Shown here: piece after piece, positions 20,197-30,141 of the stretch
Position numbering within the stretch: the first letter of the stretch is position 1
How the letters are laid out: each line of letters begins with the position of its first letter
DNA from: an uncultured Methylococcaceae bacterium
Lineage (GTDB): Bacteria; Pseudomonadota; Gammaproteobacteria; Methylococcales; Methylomonadaceae
Length of the DNA: 36,307 bases
Reading direction: 5' to 3'
Assembly: GCA_903859415.1 (NCBI GenBank)
Contig: CAIOMN010000070.1
Span: 1-36,307, forward strand
The notes under the pieces: model-generated
What the model was told of the DNA's origin: nothing
Databases searched by the model: none
What the model saw: the letters and a program-made list of their open reading frames with translations, nothing else
Translations under genes and position numbers: made by a program

Positions 20197-20225
20197 TCTA
20201 CAATGCCTTGATGATCGGGTATAAT
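20197..20225 (+). promoter_or_regulatory. Candidate sigma-70 promoter for ndk
   Basis: TCTACA (20197-20202, four of six to consensus) is followed after 17 bp by a perfect TATAAT (20220-20225), about 50 bp before the ndk start. An exact TTGACA at 20181-20186 is 33 bp from this -10, too far to pair with it. It sits within the short hairpin CCTTGACAAGG. Confidence 0.6.
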
Positions 20226-20275
20226 GGGAAACTTAAGAAATTTATTTAATATTACTTTTGGAGTTTAAAGACATA

Positions 20276-20707
20276 ATGGCAATAGAACGCACTTTTTCAA
20301 TTATTAAACCTGACGCTGTTGCAAAAAATGTAATCGGTCAAATTTATAGCCGTTTTGAAAGCAATGGTTTGACTATTGTTGCTGCTAAAATGTTGCATTT
20401 GACTCAAGAGCAAGCAGAAGGTTTTTACGCAGAACACAGTGAACGCGGATTCTTTAAAGATTTGGTTGCTTTTATGATTTCTGGTCCAGTGATTATGCAA
20501 GTTTTAGAAGGCGAAAACGCAGTTCTTAAGCATCGCGAAATTATGGGTGCAACTAATCCTAAAGACGCAGCGCCAGGCACTATTCGTGCTGATTTTGCAA
20601 GTAGTATCGATGAGAACGCTGTACACGGTTCTGATGCGTTAGAAACCGCTCAAAGAGAAATCGCTTATTTTTTCTCGGATAATGAAATCAGTGCTAGAAC
20701 CCGTTAA
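20276..20707 (+). CDS. ndk: Nucleoside diphosphate kinase
   Basis: Ndk transfers the gamma phosphate among nucleoside di- and triphosphates through a phosphohistidine. The catalytic histidine is His117 in ENAVHGSD. Other family segments are [23 protein letters not shown]-like [13 protein letters not shown], and [18 protein letters not shown]. The ATG at 20276 gives the canonical 143 residues. An upstream in-frame start at 20258 would add six residues without homology and is rejected. The 3' end overlaps the rlmN start by 26 bp. Confidence 0.97.
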   Translation: MAIERTFSIIKPDAVAKNVIGQIYSRFESNGLTIVAAKMLHLTQEQAEGFYAEHSERGFFKDLVAFMISGPVIMQVLEGENAVLKHREIMGATNPKDAAPGTIRADFASSIDENAVHGSDALETAQREIAYFFSDNEISARTR

Positions 20708-21794
20708 GACAGAACGGTTTAATTTGCTTGATTACGACAGAAAAGGCCTTGCGGCTTTTTTTGTCGCTTTAGGTGAAAAGCCTTTTCGAGCAACACAACT
20801 ACTTAAATGGATCTATCAGGAAGGGGTTTCTGATTTTGATTTAATGACCAATTTAAGTAAACCCTTACGTGCCTATCTCAATGAAAATTGCTATATGGCA
20901 ACGCCTGAGATAGTGGTCGAGCAGATTGCCAGCGATGGCACCTGTAAATGGGCTTTACAAACCAGTTGTGGTAATCGGGTTGAAACAGTTTTTATTCCTG
21001 AAGAAGGTCGGGGCACGTTATGTGTTTCATCTCAAATTGGTTGCGCTTTAGCGTGTACTTTTTGTTCAACGGCTCAGCAGGGTTTTAACCGTAACCTGAA
21101 AACCTCAGAGATTATTGGTCAAGTGATCGTTGCTCAAAAGCGCTTAGGTGACGCCAAGAAAATTACCAATGTTGTGATGATGGGTATGGGTGAGCCTTTA
21201 CTCAATTTTGATAATGTCGTCGCAGCAATGAATTTGATGATGGATGATTTTACCTTTGGATTATCTAAACGTAGAGTGACCATAAGTACATCGGGTGTTG
21301 TCCCGGCAATGTATCGATTAACTGAAGTGTGTGATGTCAGTCTTGCGGTTTCGTTACATGCGGTAAGAGATGAATTAAGGGATAAACTGGTCCCCATTAA
21401 TAAAAAATATCCATTAAAGGAGTTAATGGAAGCCTGTCGTGATAATGCCAAGATAGCGCCACGCAGAACCGTTACTTTTGAGTACGTTATGCTGGATGGA
21501 ATCAATGATTCCATGGATGATGCGCGTGGATTGGTTAAACTGTTAAAAACGGTGCCGGCAAAATTAAACTTAATCCCTTTTAATCCGTTTCCTAATAACG
21601 CTTATCGTTGTTCAAGCAAGGAAGCCATTAATCGATTCAAGACATTTTTAAACGATGCAGGGATTGTGACAACGGTTAGGAAAACGCGTGGTGAAGATAT
21701 TGACGCTGCGTGTGGGCAATTGGTTGGGCAAGTTGAAGATAAGAGCCGTCGACATCTAAAGTTAAAATTAGTAGGCGCTGAGAGTGCAGTCTGA
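20682..21794 (+). CDS. rlmN: Dual-specificity 23S rRNA (A2503) / tRNA (A37) C2-methyltransferase
   Basis: RlmN is a radical-SAM enzyme that methylates C2 of A2503 in 23S rRNA and of A37 in some tRNAs. The 370 residues contain the cluster motif Cys121-x3-Cys125-x2-Cys128 in [16 protein letters not shown]. The two mechanistic cysteines are Cys114 (GTLCVSSQ) and Cys344 (DAACGQL), aligned with E. coli Cys118 and Cys355. The start overlaps ndk by 26 bp; a GTG at 20691 is an alternative. Downstream it overlaps pilW by 11 bp. Confidence 0.97.
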   Translation: MKSVLEPVKTERFNLLDYDRKGLAAFFVALGEKPFRATQLLKWIYQEGVSDFDLMTNLSKPLRAYLNENCYMATPEIVVEQIASDGTCKWALQTSCGNRVETVFIPEEGRGTLCVSSQIGCALACTFCSTAQQGFNRNLKTSEIIGQVIVAQKRLGDAKKITNVVMMGMGEPLLNFDNVVAAMNLMMDDFTFGLSKRRVTISTSGVVPAMYRLTEVCDVSLAVSLHAVRDELRDKLVPINKKYPLKELMEACRDNAKIAPRRTVTFEYVMLDGINDSMDDARGLVKLLKTVPAKLNLIPFNPFPNNAYRCSSKEAINRFKTFLNDAGIVTTVRKTRGEDIDAACGQLVGQVEDKSRRHLKLKLVGAESAV

Positions 21795-22545
21795 TGCGGA
21801 AAAGTTATTTAATCGCATAAGTTTCGGATTTTTATTGGTTGGTTTGATTTCATGTGTTTCATTGACAGATGAAGTCAGTAAAAAGGAGTCGAGCAGTATT
21901 TATTTGCAGTTGGGTGTTCGTTATATGGATTTGGATAAGCTTGAAATAGCGAAAGAAAATCTACAAATAGCCCTAACAAAAGATCCTGATAATGTCCAGG
22001 TGCATAACGCTTATGCGTTTTTATATGAAAAGCTAATGGACAATCAACAGGCCAGTGACCATTACGAAAGAGCACTCGCATTGTCTCCTGATGATTGGAG
22101 CGTACAAAATAATTTTGGTCGTTTTCTCTGCGATCGTGGTAAATATAAGCAAGGTCTGACTTTGCTGCTTCTGGCAAGTTCAACACAGTTAAATGATAGG
22201 CAATGGATAGCCTTAACGAATGCGGGGCGATGTCAATTGGCGATCAACAGCATTCAAAGTGCCAAGAGTTATTTTGAACAAGCATTGCTACTTAATTTTG
22301 CATATGCGCCGGCATTATTAGAAATGCAAAAAATCAGTTTCCAAAATAGGGACTATCCGGAAGCGAGAAGTTATCTAGGGAGATACTTAATGGTAGGTGT
22401 TTATACATCAGGGCTTTTATGGATTGCAATGCAAACTGAGTTTGCCTTAGGTAGTCCCGCCAAAGCTGAGCACTATCAACAATTATTGGTAGAACATTTT
22501 CCTTTATCTTATGAAGCAAAACAACTCAAGCCTGTCCTGCAATAA
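21784..22545 (+). CDS. pilW: Type IV pilus biogenesis/stability lipoprotein PilW (PilF), TPR protein
   Basis: PilW/PilF is an outer-membrane TPR lipoprotein (pilotin) needed for PilQ secretin multimers. The 253 residues start at a GTG inside the end of rlmN. A signal peptide ends in LVGLISC, placing the lipobox cysteine at residue 24. After it come several TPR-type repeats, for example [20 protein letters not shown] and [19 protein letters not shown]. The position between rlmN and hisS is typical. The rodZ and ispG genes often found here in relatives are absent. Identity rests on the lipobox, the TPRs and the synteny. Confidence 0.85.
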   Translation: MQSDAEKLFNRISFGFLLVGLISCVSLTDEVSKKESSSIYLQLGVRYMDLDKLEIAKENLQIALTKDPDNVQVHNAYAFLYEKLMDNQQASDHYERALALSPDDWSVQNNFGRFLCDRGKYKQGLTLLLLASSTQLNDRQWIALTNAGRCQLAINSIQSAKSYFEQALLLNFAYAPALLEMQKISFQNRDYPEARSYLGRYLMVGVYTSGLLWIAMQTEFALGSPAKAEHYQQLLVEHFPLSYEAKQLKPVLQ

Positions 22546-22562
22546 GGGCACAACTAATTAAA

Positions 22563-23846
22563 ATGGCAAATAATATACAAGCGATTCGAGGCATGCATGA
22601 TGTGCTTCCAGACGAAACTCCACTATGGCAATATATCGAAGGGATGCTAAGGGAGGTATTGAGTACGTATGGATACAGTGAAATTCGTTTACCTATTGTT
22701 GAAAAAACAGAACTTTTTAAGCGCTCTATTGGTGAAGTAACTGATATCGTAGAAAAAGAAATGTATACTTTTGAGGATCGTAATGGTGATTCATTAACGC
22801 TACGCCCAGAAGGAACTGCAGGCTGTCTTAGGGCCTGCTTAGAGCACGGCTTATTACATAATCAAGTGCATCGTCTCTGGTATTACGGCCCCATGTATCG
22901 ACATGAACGCCCTCAAAAAGGCCGCTATCGTCAGTTTATCCAATTAGGTGTTGAGACTTATGGAATGTCAGGGCCTGATATTGATGCCGAATTGATTATT
23001 CTTATGGATCGATTGTGGAAGAAGTTAGGCATTCGCGACAAAGTGCGTTTGCAATTGAATTCATTAGGAACTATAGAAGAGCGTTTGGTTTATCGTGCGG
23101 TTTTAGTCGATTACTTTCGAGGTCATTTAGACCAATTAGACGAGGATAGTTTGCGTCGATTGGAAACTAACCCCTTGCGAATACTGGATACTAAAAATCC
23201 AGCAATGCAAACTTTGGTTGCTAATGCACCTGAATTAATGGATTATTTAGGTGCTGAAAGTTTAGCTCATTTCAATACCTTAACTGCTATTCTGGATGAT
23301 CTGGGTATTAGTTATGAAATAACAACCCGATTGGTTCGTGGTCTGGATTATTACAGTAAAACAGTCTTTGAGTGGGTGACCGATGAGTTGGGTTCGCAAG
23401 GAACTGTTTGTGCTGGCGGTCGTTACGATAGTTTGGTAGAGCAACTGGGTGGTAAAGCCAATTTTGCCGTAGGATTCGCCATGGGAATTGAGCGTTTATT
23501 GGCACTTATTGAGGTGTCCGGTCATGTAACTACCCCGAGACCAGTTGATGTCTTCATGATTCGTGTGGGTGAGACCGCAGAGCGTGAAGGATTACGTTTG
23601 GCTGAAGCAATCAGAAATGAAGTACCCGGCTTAAAATTACAAGTCAATTGCGGAGGGGGCAGTTTTAAAAGTCAGTTTAAGAAGGCTGATAAAAGTGGTG
23701 CCGACTTCGCCCTGATTTTGGGTGACGATGAAGTAAGTCGTGGCAAATTAAGTCTTAAATCATTACGTGATGATCAAGGTCAACAGACCCTTTCACAACA
23801 GCAAGTCATCGCGTTTTTGCAAGACTATATGTTTCAATCTAAATGA
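22563..23846 (+). CDS. hisS: Histidyl-tRNA synthetase
   Basis: HisRS is a class II synthetase that charges tRNA-His. The 427 residues begin with [18 protein letters not shown]. Motif 2 is [15 protein letters not shown] near residue 115, the HisA motif is [15 protein letters not shown] near 260, and motif 3 is [12 protein letters not shown] near 303. A C-terminal anticodon-binding domain follows from about 325. Length equals the usual bacterial form. It is 17 bp after pilW and starts the hisS-yfgM-bamB-der order. Confidence 0.98.
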   Translation: MANNIQAIRGMHDVLPDETPLWQYIEGMLREVLSTYGYSEIRLPIVEKTELFKRSIGEVTDIVEKEMYTFEDRNGDSLTLRPEGTAGCLRACLEHGLLHNQVHRLWYYGPMYRHERPQKGRYRQFIQLGVETYGMSGPDIDAELIILMDRLWKKLGIRDKVRLQLNSLGTIEERLVYRAVLVDYFRGHLDQLDEDSLRRLETNPLRILDTKNPAMQTLVANAPELMDYLGAESLAHFNTLTAILDDLGISYEITTRLVRGLDYYSKTVFEWVTDELGSQGTVCAGGRYDSLVEQLGGKANFAVGFAMGIERLLALIEVSGHVTTPRPVDVFMIRVGETAEREGLRLAEAIRNEVPGLKLQVNCGGGSFKSQFKKADKSGADFALILGDDEVSRGKLSLKSLRDDQGQQTLSQQQVIAFLQDYMFQSK

Positions 23847-23904
23847 TTCTGACGATATAGATTTACAAACATTATCTTTTTTAATTATCACATAGAGTAA
23901 GAAC

Positions 23905-24567
23905 GTGGAAATTTACGAAACAGAAGAACAGCAACTTGAAGCCGTTAAGAGATGGTTGAAAGAAAACGGACAATCAACCATTTTGGGTGCTATTTTAGGG
24001 ATTGCTATTATCTTGGGATGGAATTATTGGAAAGAGCACAAGAAAACTCAGGCAGAGCAGGCCTCTACTCTTTACAGTGAATTAGTTCAAGAGATTGAGG
24101 CAGATAAGAAAGACGGTGCGGATAAGTTAGCCGAGCGCATAAAAGGTGAATACCCTAAGACGGAATATGCAATTTATAGTCAACTTTTATTGGCAAAATT
24201 AAAAGCGGAGCAAGGTGATCTTGCCGGTGCAAAGTCAATTCTTACGAATGTGACGGCTAGTTCAAATAATGAGTTGAGTAATATTGCAAAGATCCGTTTA
24301 GTTAGATTAATGCTTGCAACTGGAGAATATGAGAAAGGTTTAGAGTTAATTAATAATGTTGATCCAGCTACATCAGCTAGTTTCTCAGGCAATTATGATG
24401 AATTAGTGGGTGATTTGTATGTTGCACTGGACCGATTGGATCAGGCAAGAAGCTCTTACCAAAAGGCAATAGAAAGTGGTTATAGATCACCTTTGTTACA
24501 AATTAAAATAGATGATTTGACTACACCTCAAAAAGAAATTACTCCAAATGTTGAGCCTTTAAAATAA
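23905..24567 (+). CDS. yfgM: Ancillary SecYEG translocon subunit YfgM-like protein
   Basis: The 220 residues start at GTG with MEIYETEEQQLEAVKRWLKENG, the conserved cytoplasmic head of the YfgM family. A membrane segment follows (about 24-42), then a periplasmic TPR-like domain. In E. coli YfgM binds SecYEG and the chaperone PpiD and helps hand over exported proteins. A GAGTAAG ribosome-binding site lies just upstream. The stop overlaps the bamB start by one base (TAATG), so the two are coupled. Confidence 0.9.
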   Translation: MEIYETEEQQLEAVKRWLKENGQSTILGAILGIAIILGWNYWKEHKKTQAEQASTLYSELVQEIEADKKDGADKLAERIKGEYPKTEYAIYSQLLLAKLKAEQGDLAGAKSILTNVTASSNNELSNIAKIRLVRLMLATGEYEKGLELINNVDPATSASFSGNYDELVGDLYVALDRLDQARSSYQKAIESGYRSPLLQIKIDDLTTPQKEITPNVEPLK

Positions 24568-25766
24568 TGCGCTTCTCTTCGCTTATCAGTTTTTGTTTAG
24601 TTTTAACTTTAACGGGTTGTGCTGCTTTAGATACAGTTAATGAGTCTATTGATGGGATAACGAATTATTTTAAAGGTGGAGAAGATAACTCAGATCCTCC
24701 AGCCGTTTTAGTTGAATATCCTCCTGAAATAAAGATTGAAGCGCTTTGGAGTGAGTCGGTTGGTGTTGGTGCAGATGAACAGTCTTTGAAGCTACTCCCT
24801 ATATACGGATTTGGCAAATTGTTGGTAGCTGATAGAGAAGGGTTAGTGCAGGCAAGGGATCTGGTTACTGGACGTGTCATTTGGGAAGTCGAAACAGACG
24901 TTCATTTCTCAGCAGGGCCTGGCATTGGCGTAAATACGGTTATTTTAGGTTCCAGTGATGCCGATGTCGTTGCCCTGAATAGTGAAAACGGTGCGCAACT
25001 CTGGCGTTCAAAAGTGTCTAGTGAGGTGTTGTCAGTGCCCGTTGTTTCAAATGGGATAGTGGTTGTAAGAACGACTGATGGAGAACTGATTGCTTTAAAT
25101 GAAAAAACTGGCGCCAAGATCTGGAATTATGAGCATAATGCACCTGCTTTAAGTGTTCGAGGTATCGGAGCGCCTTTGATTGCAGAAGAGAATATTATCG
25201 AGGGATACGATAATGGTAAATTAATGGCGATGCGATTAACTGATGGTAAATATGCTTGGGAAACTAGTATTGCAATACCTAAAGGAAGGTCTGAGGTGGA
25301 GCGTTTGGTTGACCTTGACGTTGATCCAATAGATGTCGGGGGAATAATTTATATCGCTAGTTATCATGGAGGTGTTGCGGCATTATCGGAGTCGGATGGT
25401 GAAGTACTTTGGCGTAACGAAACTATATCCTCTTATACTGGGTTGGGACATGATACCCGTTATTTATACGTGTCTGATACAAGTGACGATGTTTGGCAAT
25501 TAGAACAGAGGACTGGCGCTTCATTATGGAAGCAAAAAGATTTACATCAAAGGAAGTTAACCGCGCCTGCAGTTTATGAGAACTATGTAGTTGTCGGAGA
25601 TTTTGAGGGGTATGTGCATTGGTTATCTAAGAGTGATGGTAGGCAACTGGGGCGAATAAAGATTTCAGATAGTGCAATCGATGCTAAACCAGTTATTGTT
25701 GATGGAATTGTTTATGCATATGCAAAAGATGGCACACTTGCCGCTATAAAAACTCGAGCACTTTAA
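24567..25766 (+). CDS. bamB: Outer membrane assembly lipoprotein BamB
   Basis: BamB is a beta-propeller lipoprotein of the BAM complex, which inserts beta-barrel proteins into the outer membrane. The 399 residues carry a signal peptide with lipobox LTGC (Cys18). PQQ-like WD/propeller repeats follow, such as [27 protein letters not shown] and GEVLWRNET. The closing strand is at the C-terminus, [14 protein letters not shown]. coli BamB has 392 residues. The yfgM-bamB-der order supports the call. Confidence 0.96.
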   Translation: MRFSSLISFCLVLTLTGCAALDTVNESIDGITNYFKGGEDNSDPPAVLVEYPPEIKIEALWSESVGVGADEQSLKLLPIYGFGKLLVADREGLVQARDLVTGRVIWEVETDVHFSAGPGIGVNTVILGSSDADVVALNSENGAQLWRSKVSSEVLSVPVVSNGIVVVRTTDGELIALNEKTGAKIWNYEHNAPALSVRGIGAPLIAEENIIEGYDNGKLMAMRLTDGKYAWETSIAIPKGRSEVERLVDLDVDPIDVGGIIYIASYHGGVAALSESDGEVLWRNETISSYTGLGHDTRYLYVSDTSDDVWQLEQRTGASLWKQKDLHQRKLTAPAVYENYVVVGDFEGYVHWLSKSDGRQLGRIKISDSAIDAKPVIVDGIVYAYAKDGTLAAIKTRAL

Positions 25767-25770
25767 AAAT

Positions 25771-27171
25771 ATGTTACCTGTAATAGCCCTTGTTGGGCGC
25801 CCTAATGTGGGTAAGTCCACGTTGTTTAATTATTTAACTCGAAGTAGAGATGCTTTAGTTGCCGATTTTCCTGGATTAACCAGAGATCGGCAGTATGGTC
25901 GTGTTAAGCATGGAATTCGACCTTGTCTGGTTGTAGATACGGGCGGAATAGCTGATGATGCTGAAGGAATTGAAAGTTTTGCCAGGAAGCAGGTTCAAAT
26001 TGCCTTGCAAGAAGCGGATGTGGTTTTGTTTATGGTGGATGCGCGCGAAGGATTGAGTGCATCTGATAAAGTGATTGCTGACTCGCTTAGAAAATTAGAT
26101 AAACCGATACTGTTAGTGACTAATAAAGTCGATGGTATTGATGCAACGATTGCCGCTTCAGATTTTTATTCTTTGGCTCTAGGCGAGCCAGTCCAAATTG
26201 CCGCTTCTCATGGTCGCGGAATTCCAGAGTTATTGCTAAGAGTTGACCAATTACTACCCATTAAAGTGGATGGTGTTCTCGACGATGATACCCGAAGAGG
26301 TATTGCAATTGCAGTTGTGGGTCGACCAAATGTGGGTAAATCGACTTTAGTCAATCGGTTGCTGGGTGAAGAGCGTGTTATTGTATTTGATGAGCCGGGT
26401 ACGACTCGCGATAGCATTTATATTCCTTTTGAACGGAATGGCAAGCAGTTTACTTTAATTGATACTGCGGGTATGCGGCGCAGGTCCAGAGTCGCAGAAA
26501 CGATTGAAAAGTTCAGTGTAATTAAAACATTGCAAGCTATTGAGCAAGCAAATGTCGTTATTTATATGATTGATGCAAGGGAAGGTATTGCTGATCAGGA
26601 TGCACATTTATTAGGCCTGGTCTTAGAAGCAGGCCGAGCATTAATTATAGGTTTAAATAAATGGGATGGACTTAATACAGAACAAAAGGAAACAGTTAAG
26701 CGCCAACTAGAAGTTAAGTTATCGTTTCTTGATTTTGCTGAGAAGCATCCAATTTCTGCCCTGCATGGTAGTGGAGTGGGTAAGTTGTTTGACGTGGTTA
26801 GTAAATTATATGAATCAGCCATGCTGGATATGTCAACACCAGTGTTGACTCGTATCCTTAAAGAAGCGACTGTTGCGCATCAACCCCCTATCGTGAATAC
26901 CCGGCGTATTAAATTAAAATACGCCCATCAAGGTGGACGCAATCCTCCTATTGTAGTTATACATGGGGTACAAACCGATGCACTGCCAATCTCTTATAAA
27001 CGTTATTTGATGAATTATTTTCGTGAGAAGCTTAAGTTATCTGGGACGCCGATACGTTTAGAATTTAGATCGCCAGTTAATCCGTTTCATGGACAAAAAA
27101 AGAAGATAACAGAATGGCAAGTACAGAAGCGCGAGCGTTTGCAGAAACGAGCCAAAACTAAAAAAGAGTAA
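25771..27171 (+). CDS. der: Ribosome-assembly GTPase Der (EngA)
   Basis: Der is a double GTPase required for 50S assembly. The 466 residues contain two G domains. The first P-loop is GRPNVGKS at residues 9-16, with DTGG and NKVD motifs. The second GRPNVGKS lies near residue 190, with DTAG and NKWD. A C-terminal KH-like domain ends in [16 protein letters not shown]. It begins 5 bp after bamB and has no evident separate promoter. Confidence 0.98.
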   Translation: MLPVIALVGRPNVGKSTLFNYLTRSRDALVADFPGLTRDRQYGRVKHGIRPCLVVDTGGIADDAEGIESFARKQVQIALQEADVVLFMVDAREGLSASDKVIADSLRKLDKPILLVTNKVDGIDATIAASDFYSLALGEPVQIAASHGRGIPELLLRVDQLLPIKVDGVLDDDTRRGIAIAVVGRPNVGKSTLVNRLLGEERVIVFDEPGTTRDSIYIPFERNGKQFTLIDTAGMRRRSRVAETIEKFSVIKTLQAIEQANVVIYMIDAREGIADQDAHLLGLVLEAGRALIIGLNKWDGLNTEQKETVKRQLEVKLSFLDFAEKHPISALHGSGVGKLFDVVSKLYESAMLDMSTPVLTRILKEATVAHQPPIVNTRRIKLKYAHQGGRNPPIVVIHGVQTDALPISYKRYLMNYFREKLKLSGTPIRLEFRSPVNPFHGQKKKITEWQVQKRERLQKRAKTKKE

Positions 27172-27241
27172 TGTGATTGATGCATAAAGCGTTTCGTATT
27201 TTATTGCGAAGATCCAGATTTTAAATTTTATTGAGATTTTT

Positions 27242-27736
27242 ATGGCAACTATTTCATTTCAAGGAAAACCATTGCACACTTCTGGCGAGTTGCCTGTAGT
27301 AGGTAGCAAGGCCCCTGACTTTTCATTGGTCAATAGTAAGTTAGTCGATGTCAATTTAGCTTCTTTTGAGGGTAAACGAAAGGTGTTGAATATTGTACCG
27401 AGTCTGGATACACCGACCTGTGCAACTTCGACGCGTATTTTCAATGAAAAAGCGGCTCATCTTTATAATACAGTTGTTTTGGTTGTTTCTGCTGATCTGC
27501 CTTTTGCACAATGCCGTTTTTGTGAAGTCGAAGGCTTAAAGCATGTCATTGCCTTATCTACGTTTCGTTCTGATTTTTCAGATATTTATGGCGTGAGGCT
27601 GGTAAATACTATTCTGGCAGGATTAACTGCTAGAGCTATAGTGGTCATTGATGAACATGATGTTATTATTTATACTCAATTAGTAAGTGAGTTAGCTAAT
27701 GAACCAGATTATGAGAGTGTTTTAGCCGCGTTATAA
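27242..27736 (+). CDS. tpx: Atypical 2-Cys peroxiredoxin, thiol peroxidase Tpx
   Basis: Tpx reduces hydroperoxides using thioredoxin. The 164 residues contain the peroxidatic Cys60 in PSLDTPTCATS and the resolving Cys94 in FCEVEGLKHVIALSTFR. E. coli has SRFC before the resolving cysteine, whereas this protein has CRFC, giving an additional cysteine at 91, three residues before Cys94. It lies 70 bp after der and may be transcribed separately. No promoter was firmly identified. Confidence 0.96.
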   Translation: MATISFQGKPLHTSGELPVVGSKAPDFSLVNSKLVDVNLASFEGKRKVLNIVPSLDTPTCATSTRIFNEKAAHLYNTVVLVVSADLPFAQCRFCEVEGLKHVIALSTFRSDFSDIYGVRLVNTILAGLTARAIVVIDEHDVIIYTQLVSELANEPDYESVLAAL

Positions 27737-27757
27737 AGAAGATTGGACTTAGGCTTT

Positions 27758-27782
27758 GCGCTGCGTTTTTAATACGTAGCGC
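27758..27782 (+). terminator. Hairpin after tpx, possible terminator
   Basis: GCGCTGCGT (27758-27766) pairs with ACGTAGCGC (27774-27782) across a 7-base loop, with one G-T wobble. The stem is strong, but it is followed by TTCAATAC rather than a T-run, so terminator function is uncertain. It lies 21 bp after the tpx stop. Confidence 0.5.
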
Positions 27783-27872
27783 TTCAATACTTTGAAAGTT
27801 TGAATTATCAAATTACCTAAAGTGCTCTCTCGTTTCTTTTAAAAGAAGATATGAGGTTGTATACAGAGTGCT

Positions 27873-27940
27873 TTTATAGTAAATTCACATTGACGCTTTA
27901 AAAGAGTCATCAAGAAATCAGCATTTATAGTAAATACACA
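27873..27940. repeat. Direct repeat pair upstream of oadG
   Basis: Two copies of TTTATAGTAAATNCACA occur at 27873-27889 and 27924-27940, differing at one of 17 positions. The copies start 51 bp apart, close to five helical turns. They lie in the oadG upstream region, the second ending 25 bp before its ATG. Each contains a -10-like TATAGT, but neither has a good -35 at the right distance. They may be a regulator's operator pair. Confidence 0.5.
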
Positions 27941-27965
27941 GAGTATTAACTCAAGGTTTAGCGAA

Positions 27966-28199
27966 ATGGCAGAAATGATGAGTAGCGGGGTTGAATTAAT
28001 GTTTGCTGGGATGGGCATTGTATTTCTGTTTTTGACGATGTTGGTATACGCTGTCAATATTATGTCAGTATTGGTTCAGCGGTTTTTTCCAGACGCGCCT
28101 ATTTCAGGGATATCAACTTCTCTATCACCCGGCATTGATAAAAGTGTAATTGCTGCTATAACAGCAGCGGTTCATCAACATCGGAGGCAACACAAATAA
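27966..28199 (+). CDS. oadG: Oxaloacetate decarboxylase gamma subunit
   Basis: OadG is the small membrane subunit that holds the Na+-pumping decarboxylase together and, in Klebsiella, carries a zinc site. The 77 residues have a short N-terminus, one membrane helix (about 10-36, VELMFAGMGIVFLFLTMLVY split), and a hydrophilic C-terminal tail ending HQHRRQHK. The motif ELMFAGMGIVFLFL is characteristic. It is followed by oadA and oadB in the usual G-A-B order. Confidence 0.9.
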   Translation: MAEMMSSGVELMFAGMGIVFLFLTMLVYAVNIMSVLVQRFFPDAPISGISTSLSPGIDKSVIAAITAAVHQHRRQHK

Positions 28200-28202
28200 A
28201 GC

Positions 28203-28265
28203 CTTAGTGAGTCAGTTGCTTGACACTGACCTAAGTTGTATCAATCGTTTTAAGTGCTTTAAACG
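28203..28265 (+). promoter_or_regulatory. Two hairpins in the oadG-oadA intergenic region
   Basis: The first hairpin pairs CTTAG-(bulge TGA)-GTCAGT (28203-28216) with ACTGACCTAAG (28225-28235), giving 11 bp with a 3-base bulge. The second pairs CGTTT (28246-28250) with AAACG (28261-28265). They lie in the 119-bp gap before oadA and may set relative expression of the subunits by processing or partial termination. No clear U-tract follows either. Confidence 0.4.
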
Positions 28266-28318
28266 GCCCAAAAGGTCAACAATTTCGAACCTACAAGATT
28301 CTTGGAGAAATATTTAGA

Positions 28319-30115
28319 ATGGCCAAAGATAAAAAAAAGCCCCTAGCTATCACTGAAGTAGTCTTAAGAGATGCTCATCAATCTATCTTAGCCACTCGTC
28401 TACGCATAGAAGATATGCTGCCTATCTGTGAGAAACTTGACCAGATTGGCTATTGGTCTATTGAATCATGGGGAGGCGCAACATTTGATGCGTGTATCCG
28501 ATATTTAGGAGAAGACCCTTGGGAAAGACTGCGAACTCTTAAAACTGCAATGCCTAAGACGCCTCAGCAAATGTTGCTTAGAGGGCAAAATATTTTAGGT
28601 TATCGACATTATGCAGATGATGTGGTTGATAAGTTTGTTGAGCGCTGTGCTGTTAACGGGATAGATGTTTTTCGTATCTTTGATGCGATGAATGACATGA
28701 GAAACATAGAGCATGCAGTTAAAGCCGTCCTTAATACCAGTGCTCATGCCCAGGGAACAATCTCATATACCACAAGTGCAGTCCATACCATTGATGTATG
28801 GGTAGACTTGGGTAAACAGATTGAAGATATGGGAGCGCATTCTATCTGTATAAAAGATATGGCGGGATTACTCAAACCCTATGACGCTTTTGAATTGGTT
28901 AGTCGCTTGAAAAAAAGCACTAAAATTCCAATCCATTTACATTGTCATGCTACAACAGGTTTAAGTGTCGCCACTCTTATTAAAGCTGCAGAAGCCGGTA
29001 TTGATAATGTCGATACGGCTATCTCATCGATGAGCATGACTTATGGTCATAGTGCTACAGAAACAATCGTTGCAAGCCTTGAAGGTACTGACAGGGCAAC
29101 CGGTTTAGATTTAGTCAAACTGGAAGATATTGCGCTCTACTTTAGAGATATTCGCAAGAAATATGCGCAATACGAAGGAAGTTTGAAAGGTGTTGATGGT
29201 CGGATTTTAATTTCCCAAGTCCCTGGTGGCATGTTGACCAACATGGAAAGCCAGTTAAAAGAACAAGGTGCTTCTGACAAATTCGACGAAGTATTACGTG
29301 AAATACCTAGAGTGCGTGAAGATTTAGGTTTTATTCCTTTAGTAACGCCAACTTCTCAAATTGTGGGTACGCAAGCTGTTATGAATGTCATGACAGGCGA
29401 GCGTTATAAAACCATTACAAAAGAAACGGCAGGTGTTTTAAAAGGTGAATATGGGGCGACGCCAGCACCAGTTAATAAGGAGTTGCAAGATAGAGTTTTG
29501 GCGGGTAGTGAACCCATTACTTGCAGGCCGGCAGACTTAATTCAGCCAGAAATGGATAAGTTGATTGCTGAAGTACAAGAAAAAGCGAAAGCAGAAGGTG
29601 TAACGCTCGCAAAGCATGTTGAAGAAGACGCCTTAATCAATGGCATGTTCGCTCAAGTTGGCTGGAAGTTTTTAGCCAACCGGGGAAACTCAGCTGCTTT
29701 TGAAGCAGCGCCAGATCAAGCTCCAGCGACTACTAACGTCGAAGCGCCTAAAACAACAGTCGCTGCAGGCGAGGGTAGTATAGGAACCTATACCGTTAAT
29801 GTTGATGGTAGAAATTTCAATGTGACTGTAGGGCCAGTGGGAGCAGCGTTAAAAATTCAGCCTGTCGTCACTGAAGCAAGTACACAAGCAGTGATAGAAA
29901 GTTCTGGTTCTAGCGTATATGCGCCTATGGCGGGTAACATACTGAAAATTCTCGTTGAGGTGGGTAGCGTTGTTGAAGAAGGTGAAGTGGTTGTCATTAT
30001 GGAAGCCATGAAAATGGAAACAGAAGTGCGATCTAAATTCGCGGGTACTGTCAGTGCCGTCCATATTAAGGAAGGTGGTGCAGTAGCAGGCGGTAATGCT
30101 TTAGTTACCTTGTAG
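28319..30115 (+). CDS. oadA: Oxaloacetate decarboxylase alpha subunit (biotin carboxyltransferase)
   Basis: OadA transfers the carboxyl group of oxaloacetate to biotin, forming pyruvate. The 598 residues comprise an N-terminal carboxyltransferase TIM barrel ([16 protein letters not shown] near 14, [12 protein letters not shown] near 120, [11 protein letters not shown] near 206). A conserved carboxylase domain follows, with [13 protein letters not shown] near 305. A linker rich in Ala, Pro and Thr (about 463-485) leads to a C-terminal biotinyl domain with Lys565 in EAMKMETE. A pyruvate carboxylase B subunit has the same architecture, but flanking oadG and oadB favour the Na+ pump. Confidence 0.93.
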   Translation: MAKDKKKPLAITEVVLRDAHQSILATRLRIEDMLPICEKLDQIGYWSIESWGGATFDACIRYLGEDPWERLRTLKTAMPKTPQQMLLRGQNILGYRHYADDVVDKFVERCAVNGIDVFRIFDAMNDMRNIEHAVKAVLNTSAHAQGTISYTTSAVHTIDVWVDLGKQIEDMGAHSICIKDMAGLLKPYDAFELVSRLKKSTKIPIHLHCHATTGLSVATLIKAAEAGIDNVDTAISSMSMTYGHSATETIVASLEGTDRATGLDLVKLEDIALYFRDIRKKYAQYEGSLKGVDGRILISQVPGGMLTNMESQLKEQGASDKFDEVLREIPRVREDLGFIPLVTPTSQIVGTQAVMNVMTGERYKTITKETAGVLKGEYGATPAPVNKELQDRVLAGSEPITCRPADLIQPEMDKLIAEVQEKAKAEGVTLAKHVEEDALINGMFAQVGWKFLANRGNSAAFEAAPDQAPATTNVEAPKTTVAAGEGSIGTYTVNVDGRNFNVTVGPVGAALKIQPVVTEASTQAVIESSGSSVYAPMAGNILKILVEVGSVVEEGEVVVIMEAMKMETEVRSKFAGTVSAVHIKEGGAVAGGNALVTL

Positions 30116-30141
30116 CAACGTAGCTTATCAAGAGACATTTT

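Noticed and set aside
20181-20225. TTGACA at 20181 as the -35 of the ndk promoter
   Set aside because: It is 33 bp from the TATAAT. TCTACA at 20197 gives the correct 17-bp spacing.
21134-21514. 126-codon open frame antisense to rlmN
   Set aside because: It lies wholly opposite the conserved RlmN catalytic region, has no recognisable domain and no convincing ribosome-binding site. It is a shadow frame.
28319-30115. oadA as the B subunit of pyruvate carboxylase
   Set aside because: The domain layout is compatible, but the flanking oadG and oadB membrane subunits favour the decarboxylase pump.
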